Notes: generated from the sequence alone by a model not told the origin. A DNA stretch of 64,000 nucleotides from Flavobacteriales bacterium (GCA_947474675.1 CANJKA010000001.1:1-64000), one strand, 5' to 3'; positions 36,401-44,515 are shown, counted from the stretch's first letter. Made by a program: numbers and translations.

Positions 36401-38686
36401 AAATTGAGAATATAATTCAATTGAATAAACAGCTGACGGAAGATCTAAAGCATCAGAAGAAGCTCCGATAAAAGCAATAGCACCAGATTGAGGAATATTG
36501 ACAAATCTTTCAGATACTGAAGGTGTGGAAGTATTAACAAACATGTTCCCCACCCAACATGAATTTCCTAATATAATTGGATATTTTCCAATATTATTCC
36601 AAGTTGATGGGACATCAATATTAATATCAAAACCTGATCCAACTGAAGGTGAAGCATGTCCGAAAAATGTCATTAACGAAATACCTTCTTGGATACGATT
36701 TGTAACTTCAGTTAATAAACCTGGATTAATCGGAGCTGAAGAAGTTTTATAGTAGCTAGTAACTTCTCCACCATAAAGAGAATCTTCTATCAAAACCTCC
36801 ATATTCTCTAGATAATCTCGAAAAGTTGACTGTTGCCCAGCATTTGCTCCTCCACCAAAATGTAAAATATGCTTTTGCCAATCTTTTTGATCCGAATTAT
36901 AAACTGAATTAGGATTTTGCTCTAATTCAAACTCTTTTACTTTAATCAAATAATCATTTAATTCTTGATCCGTTTTCATCGAAACCCTTCCTACAGGAAT
37001 CAAAGGAACCCATTTATTTCCTTCTAAATAAGATGTTATAGCAATATCACTTGCAGGTTCACCAAAAGTTGGAATTAAATTAAGAGCATAACTAACAGTA
37101 TTAGTCCTTGATCCATTTGAACCATAAGGCCATCCACTATTTGCAAGTGATACACTTTTTCCAATTAAAAACAAACCTACTGGTTTTACAACTGAATGAT
37201 TGTACATAAAATGAGTAAACCTTCTCACTGAATTGATATGCTTATTTATTCCACCCCCAAACTGAAGGTATAACTCATCAATATTTGCCATTACGGTTAC
37301 AAATCCACCCCCTTCTACAGACTTTCTATAAGTCTCATACGCAGTTGAAGAAAGAATTAAAGACTTGTGATAAATCATTAATAAAGCTGAATCTCCATTT
37401 ACTAAAGAAAAATCAGTAAATAATCCCGGAGTTAAACCAGAATTATTAACAGGTTTAAGGATTAAAACAGAAGCTACAGTAGATAAATCTTGAATAACAA
37501 CCTGCTGATCAACATTATTCGAGCTATTATTAATTAAAGTACTATAACCTCCATTATAAGAAGTTAAATTAGCTTTAACAGGTAAACTTCCAGTTACAAA
37601 AACAATAGGATTAGTAACAACAGTATTTGTAAAATCTAATCTAATTTTAGATTGAAGAACGTTATTTTTCACCTTGAATTTACCTGAAGATGTTCCGTCA
37701 AGAGTAGGTTGTTTTGGATATATAATGGACCAATAATTCAAAGATTGATAATCAGTTAAGGCAGTTTGATCGGCAATTATAGACCATTTTAAAGAAGTTA
37801 TACCTGACCCTAAAACAGAGCTTGAGAAAGTTTGATCTGCAAAATCAACATCGTAATCATTGTAAAGTCTATCCCATAACACTAAATCAGAGGCACCAAC
37901 TTTCCAATTAACATGATGATCAAAAAAGCCCTCAATATCCCCTTCAGAATGAGAAGAAGAGATACCTTTGAACTGAACTAAAGGTGCATCTATACCAACA
38001 TAAGGAGAATTTGTAATAACACTTAAGTTTAAAGTATAGCCACCATTTAAAACCCCATTAACAGGAGCTAATCCAAATCCTTCTCCACTCGCATAAAAAG
38101 AAGTTGAAGAATAATGCTCTCTTTGATTAGGAACTCCAACAGTAGTTGAAATTGCACCTGCCAAATTATAAAAAGTTCCATAACTAGATTCAACTTTTTG
38201 AAGAATAAAATTAGAGGGCGTATAAGAAGGAAAATCAATTGATGTTTCAACTGAATATCTTAAATTAGTACTTAAACTATTCCATGTAAAAAAATAATTA
38301 ATCGTATCATTTACCAAACTATAAGAAGGATTTCCAACAGTTGTAGGATCTAAAAACAAAGTAGAATCTAACCAACTATCATTTTTCTCTGCATAAAAAA
38401 GAATATAATCACCTGGATCAATATTTGAGTCTCCACCATCTTCAATGTGTAAAGCTACCTCTTTTTCTCTTCCGAAAATTTGAATATTTTGAGAAGTAAA
38501 AGTTGATAAAGGTATTCCTGAAGCAGTTAAAGTAGAATAATCCAATTTATAAATTCCAGAATTCACAATTGGGAAAGTGTAATATTTTTGATCATAAGAA
38601 ATCCATTCATTACCATATGTTTGAGAAAAAACAGTATGAGCAGAAATCAAAAAAAGTAATAGTAATTTAAATAGTCTTTTATCCAT
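33479..38686 (-). CDS. porU: PorU-like T9SS sortase (C25/gingipain family cysteine peptidase)
   Basis: A 1735-residue exported protein with a signal peptide (about 1-20). The gingipain-type C25 domain is in the middle (about 430-820), with the catalytic His677 in MTFFGHASPS and Cys710 in ILGNSCWVGNMF. Long Ig-like/CARDB-like segments follow (about 840-1600), and the C-terminus has a T9SS/FlgD-like module (YLMNYPNPFSTSTRFVF, ANGVYLYRVK). PorU removes T9SS sorting domains and attaches cargo to anionic LPS. The length and CARDB-rich tail match the large PorU2-type variant of Flavobacteriales rather than the ~1150-residue P. gingivalis enzyme. It is followed by MBOAT and preceded, 2 bases away, by a PorV-like barrel. 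Confidence 0.9.
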   Translation of the reverse strand: MDKRLFKLLLLFLISAHTVFSQTYGNEWISYDQKYYTFPIVNSGIYKLDYSTLTASGIPLSTFTSQNIQIFGREKEVALHIEDGGDSNIDPGDYILFYAEKNDSWLDSTLFLDPTTVGNPSYSLVNDTINYFFTWNSLSTNLRYSVETSIDFPSYTPSNFILQKVESSYGTFYNLAGAISTTVGVPNQREHYSSTSFYASGEGFGLAPVNGVLNGGYTLNLSVITNSPYVGIDAPLVQFKGISSSHSEGDIEGFFDHHVNWKVGASDLVLWDRLYNDYDVDFADQTFSSSVLGSGITSLKWSIIADQTALTDYQSLNYWSIIYPKQPTLDGTSSGKFKVKNNVLQSKIRLDFTNTVVTNPIVFVTGSLPVKANLTSYNGGYSTLINNSSNNVDQQVVIQDLSTVASVLILKPVNNSGLTPGLFTDFSLVNGDSALLMIYHKSLILSSTAYETYRKSVEGGGFVTVMANIDELYLQFGGGINKHINSVRRFTHFMYNHSVVKPVGLFLIGKSVSLANSGWPYGSNGSRTNTVSYALNLIPTFGEPASDIAITSYLEGNKWVPLIPVGRVSMKTDQELNDYLIKVKEFELEQNPNSVYNSDQKDWQKHILHFGGGANAGQQSTFRDYLENMEVLIEDSLYGGEVTSYYKTSSAPINPGLLTEVTNRIQEGISLMTFFGHASPSVGSGFDINIDVPSTWNNIGKYPIILGNSCWVGNMFVNTSTPSVSERFVNIPQSGAIAFIGASSDALDLPSAVYSIELYSQFSHSSYGKTLSEQLKNSVVYMEGTYNSVLMYEATAMQMNLLGDPMLRLNWHAKPEIELTVDKVSFTPENLDLTVDSIGITIILKNLGKSIVDTFNIEVIRDFPMLNVDSIYNFKVSRLDYIDTFYFKMLLQPNIGVGINNMTISVDIPSFIPEQYDEITNNKISTTLFIDVEGILPVIPHDFAVIPVDSVTVIGSTINPLADYNTYRFEIDTTDLFNSPECRYALKSGLGGVKSVNPSEWRLVSNNQISKLTCTDSTVYFWRVAIDSSVFEWRERSFQYIIGKKGWGQDHFFQFKKNNFLNVNYNRTIREREFDNSPPDTLRSFVHNAYGTCATYVNGQKLENAYCALIPIIHVDVIDPITHLPWKTRYVPTGQNLNNDFGNSNDNGSCAARPMNDFTFPSNSTASLDSLQIMLLDVIPDGCYVVIYTTMGANYTQWDTYSPSMYSTFQSLGCDSIFPGRANLPFSIFFKKGDPSSVIQKFAYTATDVIDYNVPLLNTSIVGIETSPLIGPSSNWNNVYWKQDSLELASKDSTILKIKVYDSNESFQYEIDTVFTKNDSILNLNSIVDANLYPFIKLEAMYYDSTLTYPTPAQIDRWHVLYDPLPEAAIDGTGGYTWLPSKDSLNEGEMVKFAIDIKNIYDLDMDSLLVKYWIEDNSHNLHHLVYLRQDSLLVNETFRDTIEFSTIGLVGINSLWMEVNPYVNGSFYVTDQPEQEHFNNLLQVPFYVVGDKINPILDVTFDGRHILNGDIIAPKSEIFITLKDENPLLIMDSVSDTTRFGIYLTGPDGVQKRIPFIDGAGNEIMQWIPADAQNRRFKIIFPASFDKDGIYNLLVQGTDRSGNISGDIQYKISFEIIKESSITYLMNYPNPFSTSTRFVFTLTGSEVPQDMIIQIMTVTGKVVREITESELGPIYIGRNISEYDWNGTDEFGDPLANGVYLYRVKSRINNEEIKHRDSGADSHFTKDFGKMYIMR

Positions 38687-38688
38687 AA

Positions 38689-39780
38689 CTATCTTGGCTT
38701 ATTTAATTTTAATCTTAATGAAATAACATGAGAATATAGAGCTACAGATGCGTCACCTATATCTGTAAAAGCATAATCTAAATAAAAGTTTTTAATATTT
38801 AATCCAACCCCTATATTTGGTTGAAAATTCAATTTCTCGGAGTCATCATAATTTTTGACATATTGAAAATTTGAGATCCCACCTCGAATTGCGAAATAAG
38901 TTTTAAACCCAAACTCAATCCCCATGTGTGGATCAAAAGAAAATAAATTTGTTTGTAAAACAGTATTTCTTCTTCCGTCAGAGGTCATGTCTAAATTAAT
39001 TTCCGTTGCACAATACACACCTTGTTGACCTAATTTAAATTTACCATAAGTCGCAAATATAAATCTAGGAAGTGTAATTTCTAGTCCATTTTTAGGGATT
39101 TCATTACCTGTTTTTACAAACACTTCTTTCATTTGAGAATCTAAATTAAAAACCCAAGCATTAAAAGTCGAAGTTACATCCCTAGCCATGATACCAAATT
39201 TAAGATTCTTAACAAAATATTGAGCTCCCCCATCTAAACCAAAACCAAAAGATTTTGCAAAATCACCAACTTTTCTATTAATTATTTTAAAATTTCCACC
39301 GACACTTAATCCTTTAATTCTTAATTTTCGAGCATAGGAAAACAAAAAGGCATAATCAGCTGCAGTAAAAGTTGTTATTTTCGTGTAATCAATATTTCCT
39401 TGTTGATCGATTAATTGAGTCGTGTTAGGTATATCATCAACAGCAAATCGAACAGCTGAAAACCCAACCGTACTAACCTTATCAATCGCATGAGTCAATC
39501 CTAAATAATCAAATTTAGCAATTCCTGCAAAATATTCAGAGTGCATCACACCAACTTCTAGCCATTTATTAACCTGAGTTAATCCTGCTGGATTCCAATA
39601 ACCGGATGTTACATTTCCAGTTTGAGCAACAACTGAATTACCTAAACCTAAAGCATCAGCTCCTATACCAATAGCCAAAAACTCATTTGAATACTTTGGA
39701 GCAACCTTATCTGTTTGCGAAAAACTGTAAAAAGGAAATATTAATAATGTAAAAGCAATATAAGATCTAATAAAACGCAT
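38689..39780 (-). CDS. PorV/PorQ family outer-membrane protein
   Basis: A 363-residue protein with a signal peptide (about 1-22) and a FadL/PorV-like beta-barrel: LAIGIGADALGLGNSVVAQT then VTSGYWNPAGLTQ are the family's N-terminal blocks, followed by alternating amphipathic strands and a C-terminal VISLRLKLNKPR. PorV shuttles T9SS cargo from the translocon to the PorU sortase; PorQ members do related work. It is the first gene of the minus-strand operon and lies 2 bases upstream of the PorU-like gene, matching the functional pairing. Confidence 0.9.
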   Translation of the reverse strand: MRFIRSYIAFTLLIFPFYSFSQTDKVAPKYSNEFLAIGIGADALGLGNSVVAQTGNVTSGYWNPAGLTQVNKWLEVGVMHSEYFAGIAKFDYLGLTHAIDKVSTVGFSAVRFAVDDIPNTTQLIDQQGNIDYTKITTFTAADYAFLFSYARKLRIKGLSVGGNFKIINRKVGDFAKSFGFGLDGGAQYFVKNLKFGIMARDVTSTFNAWVFNLDSQMKEVFVKTGNEIPKNGLEITLPRFIFATYGKFKLGQQGVYCATEINLDMTSDGRRNTVLQTNLFSFDPHMGIEFGFKTYFAIRGGISNFQYVKNYDDSEKLNFQPNIGVGLNIKNFYLDYAFTDIGDASVALYSHVISLRLKLNKPR

Positions 39781-39919
39781 AAACTATTTTTTTTTCAAAG
39801 CATTAACTCAATTTTAAAGAAAAAATTGTGTTCTTTGTCATATCCAATTAATGTAAAGACGTAAAAATAAGATTTAAAGTTGGTACTTTTTAATAAAAAC
39901 TAATATTTCAAGCTAAAGA

Positions 39920-40756
39920 ATGTTTAATATACCCAATTTATTTACCGCAGCAAATTTAATCTCCGGTATTTTAGCAATTATTTGTTCGTTAATGGGAAGA
40001 ATTGATCTTGCCCCTTTTTTTATATTCCTAGGAGCAATGTGCGATTTTCTTGATGGTTTTTTAGCTAGAAAGCTAAATCAAATGGGGGAATTAGGAAAAC
40101 AACTAGATTCATTAGCTGATATGATAACTTTTGGGTTAGCTCCAGGTATTTTTATGATGGTTGTAATGATCATTTCTTTAACAGATTTAAATACAGAATT
40201 AATGAGTCCAAACTTTAACACACATGTTAATCATTTAATAGATGAATGGAAAAAGGCAGTGTTCTATGACTTTCAAAACGAAATGGACACACCTCTAAAA
40301 TACACTCCTTTTTTCGCATTATTCATTCCTTTTATGTCGATGTTTAGGCTCGGGAAATTTAATATAGACACAAGGCAATCAGATTCATTTATTGGACTAA
40401 ACACACCAGCTAACACAATTTTTTTCACAACATTTCCACTCGTCTTAATGATGGAATACAATCCTTCTGGATATCAAAACCATTTTTTAACATCGATATA
40501 CCAACCAGGATTTTTCATCGTACTCATTGGTTGTATGTCACTTTTATTAATATCTGAAATTCCTATGTTTTCGTTTAAGTTTAAGCACTTTAAATGGAAA
40601 GGGAATCAAATTAGATATTACTTCTTAATAACTTGTGGATTATTAATCTCGTTTTTATTAGTATGGTCTATTCCATTAATTGTACTTTTGTATATAGTTC
40701 TATCAATTATTGATAATAAATTAAATAAAAAACAAACACATGAAATTCAAAGCTGA
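39920..40756 (+). CDS. pssA: CDP-diacylglycerol-serine O-phosphatidyltransferase
   Basis: A 278-residue membrane enzyme that makes phosphatidylserine, the precursor of phosphatidylethanolamine. The CDP-alcohol phosphotransferase motif is intact: D45-G46-x2-A49-R50-x8-G59-x3-D63-x3-D67 in LDGFLARKLNQMGELGKQLD. About eight hydrophobic helices follow the N-terminal NIPNLFTAANLISG. Its last 17 bases overlap the purS gene in another frame. It is divergent from the PorV-like gene across a 139-base spacer in which no clear promoter was found. Confidence 0.93.
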   Translation: MFNIPNLFTAANLISGILAIICSLMGRIDLAPFFIFLGAMCDFLDGFLARKLNQMGELGKQLDSLADMITFGLAPGIFMMVVMIISLTDLNTELMSPNFNTHVNHLIDEWKKAVFYDFQNEMDTPLKYTPFFALFIPFMSMFRLGKFNIDTRQSDSFIGLNTPANTIFFTTFPLVLMMEYNPSGYQNHFLTSIYQPGFFIVLIGCMSLLLISEIPMFSFKFKHFKWKGNQIRYYFLITCGLLISFLLVWSIPLIVLLYIVLSIIDNKLNKKQTHEIQS

Positions 40757-40991
40757 AATTGACGTGATGCCATTAGATGCATTATTAGATCCACAAGGAA
40801 AGGCAGTATCAAACAGTATGCAAAATATCGGCCTTCCTGAAATAAGCGGAGTTCGTATCGGAAGACATATTCGTTTATTTATTGATGCTTCTACAAAAGC
40901 TGAAGCAGAACAAAAAACGGAAGATGCTTGTAAAAAATTGCTTTCTAATCAAATAATGGAAAGTTATGTTTATACTGTTACTGAAGGTTAA
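40740..40991 (+). CDS. purS: Phosphoribosylformylglycinamidine synthase subunit PurS
   Basis: An 83-residue protein of the PurS family, the small bridging subunit of the PurLQS complex (step four of purine synthesis): FKAEIDVMPLDALLDPQGKA, NSMQNIGLPEISGVRIGRHI, AEQKTEDACKKLLSN and IMESYVYTV. Full length. ATG at 40740 sits inside the end of pssA (17-base overlap), so the two genes are translationally coupled, an unusual pairing of phospholipid and purine synthesis. purL and purQ are not in the window. Confidence 0.93.
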   Translation: MKFKAEIDVMPLDALLDPQGKAVSNSMQNIGLPEISGVRIGRHIRLFIDASTKAEAEQKTEDACKKLLSNQIMESYVYTVTEG

Positions 40992-41088
40992 CAATTAACA
41001 TTTAAATTATTTTATCAATTACTAACGAAATATTATATTAAATATTATCGTTTGTAATTTTGTGTTTTAAATTGTAATTAAATTAATT

Positions 41089-42063
41089 ATGGAAAATTCA
41101 GAAGAACCTAAAAAAAACAACGGAGCTTTTATTCTTATAATCCTCTTATTATTAATTGGTTTAGGTGTAACTACCTATATGATCGCTAATAAAAAAGCAG
41201 ATTTAAACAAGTGTAATAACGAAAACTTGGCTTTAAAGGCAGATATGGATGGGATGAATGAAATGATGAAAGAATTCGGATTTAACGCCGAAGAAATGTC
41301 AGATGATTTAACCAAAAATTTTAGCGAAATGCTAAAAACATACGATCAATTAATTGAAAAAGACGCTTCAAAAGCTGACAGTCTAAACATTCAAAAAGAT
41401 AAAATTTTAGGCTTGATGAAAGACCTAGAAAATTCTAAGAAAAACGGAAGATTAAACGCTCGTAAAATAGCTCAAATGACTCGTGAAAACACAACTTTGA
41501 GAAGTATTATGAAAGGATACGTTGTTCAAATAGATTCTTTAAACACATTGAATTTAAAACTAGGATCTGACTTACAAGAAACGACAACAAAACTAAACAC
41601 AACTACAACTGAAAGAGATACTTACAAAGAAAATGCTGCTGCAAGTGATGCTAAAGTCAAAAAAGCAGAAATTCTAAAAGCAGTAAGTGTAAATTCGGTC
41701 GGAATGCGAATGAAATTAAATAATACAACAGAAGAAACTGACAAAGCAAAAAGTTGTATCCAAATTCGTTCAAGCTTTACGATTCTTGACAACCCATTAG
41801 CGTCAGCTGGTTCAAAATTAATTTATTTACAAATTATTGATCCTGATGGCAAAGTATTACAATCGAAATCAAGTAATAGCTTTCAGACTGAGCAAGGATC
41901 AATGGCATTTTCAGATAGAAAAGAAATTAATTACAACAATCTAAGTACAGATGTTTCAATTTACTACGACTTAAAAAACAAAGAAGCAGTAAAAGGAAAT
42001 TATAAAGTCAAAATTTATTGCGATGGATCAGTCATCGGTAATGATACTTTTACTTTAAAATAA
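41089..42063 (+). CDS. Membrane-anchored coiled-coil protein, unknown function
   Basis: A 324-residue protein. One membrane helix (about 14-33, FILIILLLLIGLGVTTYMIA) follows a short cytoplasmic start. A long coiled coil (about 38-200, periodic L/K/E/N with TRENTTLRS and DSLNTLNLKLG) leads to a beta-rich C-terminal domain of about 120 residues (SSFTILDNPLA, LIYLQIIDPDGKVL, VKIYCDGSVIG). The architecture is common in Bacteroidota, and such proteins are sometimes mislabelled as ParA; no ATPase motif is present. It could be an envelope scaffold. Ends in a strong terminator. Confidence 0.75.
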   Translation: MENSEEPKKNNGAFILIILLLLIGLGVTTYMIANKKADLNKCNNENLALKADMDGMNEMMKEFGFNAEEMSDDLTKNFSEMLKTYDQLIEKDASKADSLNIQKDKILGLMKDLENSKKNGRLNARKIAQMTRENTTLRSIMKGYVVQIDSLNTLNLKLGSDLQETTTKLNTTTTERDTYKENAAASDAKVKKAEILKAVSVNSVGMRMKLNNTTEETDKAKSCIQIRSSFTILDNPLASAGSKLIYLQIIDPDGKVLQSKSSNSFQTEQGSMAFSDRKEINYNNLSTDVSIYYDLKNKEAVKGNYKVKIYCDGSVIGNDTFTLK

Positions 42064-42079
42064 ATTAACAGAATTACCT

Positions 42080-42126
42080 AAAAAAGGAATTAATCATAGG
42101 GAAACCTTGTTAATTCCTTTTTTTTT
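42080..42126 (+). terminator. Rho-independent terminator
   Basis: AAAAAAGGAATTAA (42080-42093) pairs with TTAATTCCTTTTTT (42110-42123), a 14-bp stem with a 16-nt loop, followed by more T. It sits 17 bases past the stop codon of the coiled-coil protein gene. Confidence 0.9.
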
Positions 42127-42205
42127 GAAATAAATATTGATTCTTAAATTTCTTTACTTTAAATTTGCAATAGATAGGTTTTTATTAAAAGAAATTTTAG
42201 GTTAG

Positions 42206-42628
42206 ATGGTTAATTTATTTATTGCAAATCTCGATTGGGATATAACATCAGAAGATTTACAGTCCACATTTTCTGCATTCGGTCCTGTAACATACGCTCA
42301 TGTAGTTTACGACAATGCATCAAAAAGATCAAAAGGATTTGGCTACATTGAAATGGAAGATACAGATCACGGTATCAATGCTATAAACGCATTAAATGGA
42401 ATGGATATTAATGGTAGAAAATTAGATGTAAAAATCGCCTCTCCAAAAGGAAATCGTCCTCCAAAAAGCATTCAAAAACCAGTAGCTAAAAAAGTTGAAA
42501 AGAAACCTTTTCAAAAATTTGACAACAACAATCGTCAAAAATCAAATAATGCAAAAGTAAAAGTGGTTCTCAAACCAAATCCAGTTCAAAGAGATAGTGA
42601 AGGGAAAGTAATTCGTAAAGAGAATTAA
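42206..42628 (+). CDS. RNA-recognition-motif (RRM) RNA-binding protein
   Basis: A 140-residue protein. An N-terminal RRM (about 1-80) has RNP2 (LFIANLDW) and RNP1 (KGFGYIEM) with the aromatic positions intact, and the usual GMDINGRKLDVKIA ending. The C-terminal tail (about 85-140) is basic and disordered (KKVEKKPFQKF, KVKVVLKPNP). Single-RRM proteins are common in Bacteroidota and cyanobacteria and may act as RNA chaperones. 24 bases separate it from the enoyl-CoA hydratase gene. Confidence 0.93.
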   Translation: MVNLFIANLDWDITSEDLQSTFSAFGPVTYAHVVYDNASKRSKGFGYIEMEDTDHGINAINALNGMDINGRKLDVKIASPKGNRPPKSIQKPVAKKVEKKPFQKFDNNNRQKSNNAKVKVVLKPNPVQRDSEGKVIRKEN

Positions 42629-42651
42629 AATCATTTAAATCAAAATTATTT

Positions 42652-43425
42652 ATGTCTGAAGCAATCGAACAAGGTCATGTTCATTCAACAATAAGTGAAG
42701 TAGGAATAGCAACTATTGAATTTGGTCATCCATTGAGCAATTCATTACCTGGTAAAATTCTTCAAAAACTAGCTGATACTATCAATATTTTAGGAGAAAA
42801 TACTGACGTAAAAGTAATCATCCTTCGATCTTCAGGCTCAAAAGCGTTTTGTGCTGGAGCAAGTTTTGATGAATTAATTTCTATAACCGAACTAAAAGTA
42901 GGAAAAGTATTTTTCTCTGGATTTGCTAACGTAATTAATGCGTGTAGAAAAAGTCCAAAATTGATTATCGGTAGGGTTCAAGGTAAAGCAGTAGGAGGAG
43001 GAGTTGGAATAGCATCAGCCGTAGATTATTGTTTTGCCACAAAACATGCCGAAGTTAAACTTTCTGAATTAGCAGTCGGAATTGGACCATTTGTAGTCGG
43101 ACCAGTTATCGAACGTAAAATTGGGTTATCAGCAATGAGTCAATTAGCAATAAATGCGACAGATTGGCGTTCGGCAGACTGGGCATTTAAACGAGGATTG
43201 TATGCTGATATTTTCGACACAGAAGAAGAAATGGATATTGAAATTGGAAAACTTGCAAAACAATTATCAACTTCAAATCCAGAAGCAATGTCAAAATTAA
43301 AATCAATTTTTTGGCAAGGAACAGATCATTGGGATTCATTACTTTCTGAGAGAGCAGAAATTAGTGGAACTTTAGTTTTATCTGAATTTACAATAAATGC
43401 AATAAATTCATTTAAAAATAAATAA
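42652..43425 (+). CDS. Enoyl-CoA hydratase/isomerase family protein
   Basis: A 257-residue crotonase-fold protein: VKVIILRSSGSKAFCAGASF (the CoA-binding FCAGAdf motif), IIGRVQGKAVGGGVGIASAV (oxyanion-hole block with GGG), AEVKLSELAVGIGPFVVGP and a C-terminal helix. The position that carries catalytic Glu in hydratases reads E in KLSELAVGIGP; the second Glu position (VVGPVIERKIG) is E as well or shifted. It most likely acts on an enoyl-CoA (fatty-acid or branched-chain amino-acid breakdown). Probably co-transcribed with the RRM gene. Confidence 0.9.
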   Translation: MSEAIEQGHVHSTISEVGIATIEFGHPLSNSLPGKILQKLADTINILGENTDVKVIILRSSGSKAFCAGASFDELISITELKVGKVFFSGFANVINACRKSPKLIIGRVQGKAVGGGVGIASAVDYCFATKHAEVKLSELAVGIGPFVVGPVIERKIGLSAMSQLAINATDWRSADWAFKRGLYADIFDTEEEMDIEIGKLAKQLSTSNPEAMSKLKSIFWQGTDHWDSLLSERAEISGTLVLSEFTINAINSFKNK

Positions 43426-43488
43426 ATGAGCGATTTTAGTGAAAAGTAAGCCTTTTATACCAATAAATTGAATATATTTTAAGAATCG

Positions 43489-43520
43489 TTTGTTAATAAA
43501 CTCTAGAAGTTATATCTTTG
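43489..43520 (+). promoter_or_regulatory. Promoter of the rplM-rpsI operon
   Basis: TTTG (43489-43492), a 20-base spacer, TATCTTTG (43513-43520): an exact Bacteroidota promoter. A CCCC-AAATT-GGGG hairpin (43522-43534) lies right at the expected transcription start. Confidence 0.88.
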
Positions 43521-43566
43521 CACCCCCAAATTGGGGATATTGTCTTATTTAATTAATAAATTTATT

Positions 43567-44022
43567 GTGGATACATTAAGTTACAAAACCATCTCTGGAA
43601 ACGTAGCAACTGCAAATAAGCAGTGGTTTGTAGTAGATGCTGAGGGCCAAACAGTAGGTCGCTTAGCGAGTAAGGTTGCGAAATTGATCCGTGGGAAACA
43701 CAAGGTCAACTTCACTCCTCACGCTGATTGTGGTGATAACGTTATCATCATCAACGCTGAAAAAGTATCTTTTTCAGGTACAAAACTTGTTAACAAAGAA
43801 TACGTTCGTTACACTGGATACCCAGGTGGACAACGTTTCACGTCAGCTGCTGAGATGTTGCAAAAACACCCAGAAAGATTGATCGAAAAAGCTGTTAAAG
43901 GTATGTTGCCAAAGAACAAGCTTGGAAGCCGATTATTCACTAATTTAAAAGTGTATGTAGGTGCTAAGCATGATCAAGAAGCTCAAAAACCGCAAGTATT
44001 TAACCTTGATACATTCAAATAA
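43567..44022 (+). CDS. rplM: 50S ribosomal protein L13
   Basis: A 151-residue ribosomal protein uL13. The family N-terminus (DTLSYKTISGN, then KQWFVVDAEGQTVGRLASKV) begins at a GTG start codon at 43567. The upstream in-frame extension from a TTG at 43531 overlaps the transcription start region and does not match the family, so GTG is preferred. Core motifs present: NFTPHADCGDNVIIINAEKV, YVRYTGYPGG, AVKGMLPKNKLGSR and LKVYVGAKHDQEAQKP. It is followed after one base by rpsI, the standard L13-S9 pair. Confidence 0.96.
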   Translation: MDTLSYKTISGNVATANKQWFVVDAEGQTVGRLASKVAKLIRGKHKVNFTPHADCGDNVIIINAEKVSFSGTKLVNKEYVRYTGYPGGQRFTSAAEMLQKHPERLIEKAVKGMLPKNKLGSRLFTNLKVYVGAKHDQEAQKPQVFNLDTFK

Positions 44023-44023
44023 C

Positions 44024-44410
44024 ATGGAAGTAATAAACGCATTAGGAAGAAGAAAAACGTCTGTTGCTCGTGTTTACCTATCAAAAGGTACAGGTGCAGT
44101 GACTGTAAATAAAAAAGATTATAAGGTAGCATTCCCTATAACTGTTCTTCAAGCAAAAATTGAACGTCCTTTTCAATTAACAGAAACTGTTGGTCAATAT
44201 GACGTATCGGTAAATGTTTTTGGAGGAGGAATCAATGGTCAAGCAGAAGCTATCCGTTTGGGTATTGCTCGTGCTTTGGTTAAAGTTGCTGAAGAAAATA
44301 AAACGTTGTTGAAAGCTGAAGGCTTGATGACACGTGATCCAAGAATGGTTGAACGTAAAAAACCAGGACAACCGAAAGCTCGTAAGAAATTTCAGTTCTC
44401 TAAACGTTAA
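44024..44410 (+). CDS. rpsI: 30S ribosomal protein S9
   Basis: A 128-residue uS9 with the complete family pattern: INALGRRKTSVARVYLSKGT, FQLTETVGQYDVSVNVFGGG, GQAEAIRLGIARALV, KAEGLMTRDPRMVERKK and the basic tail KARKKFQFSKR that reaches the P-site tRNA. The true start is ATG at 44024, one base after the rplM stop; the longer frame into rplM is spurious. Confidence 0.97.
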   Translation: MEVINALGRRKTSVARVYLSKGTGAVTVNKKDYKVAFPITVLQAKIERPFQLTETVGQYDVSVNVFGGGINGQAEAIRLGIARALVKVAEENKTLLKAEGLMTRDPRMVERKKPGQPKARKKFQFSKR

Positions 44411-44429
44411 TACTTTATTTTGGCGATTG

Positions 44430-44487
44430 TTTAGTACCCAAGCCTCAGAGTACCCGCTATATGCCCCTCTGTTGTTGACATACTAAA
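44430..44487 (+). promoter_or_regulatory. Structured RNA leader upstream of rpsB (candidate S2 autoregulatory element)
   Basis: In the 105-base rpsI-rpsB spacer, TTTAGTA (44430-44436) pairs with TACTAAA (44481-44487), and CAGAG (44446-44450) pairs with CTCTG (44467-44471), giving two nested perfect stems with unusual G/C content and repeated TACCC words in the loops. Its position 28 bases before the rpsB ATG fits a ribosomal-protein leader used for autogenous control. No specific Rfam family can be claimed. Confidence 0.6.
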
Positions 44488-44515
44488 GGAACGTAAACAA
44501 TTAAAACACATTAAA

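Noticed and set aside
41089-42063. ParA-like partition protein
   Set aside because: No Walker motifs; the architecture is membrane helix, coiled coil, beta domain.
43531-43566. Longer L13 N-terminus from an upstream TTG
   Set aside because: It begins at the predicted transcription start and does not match uL13 N-termini; GTG at 43567 does.
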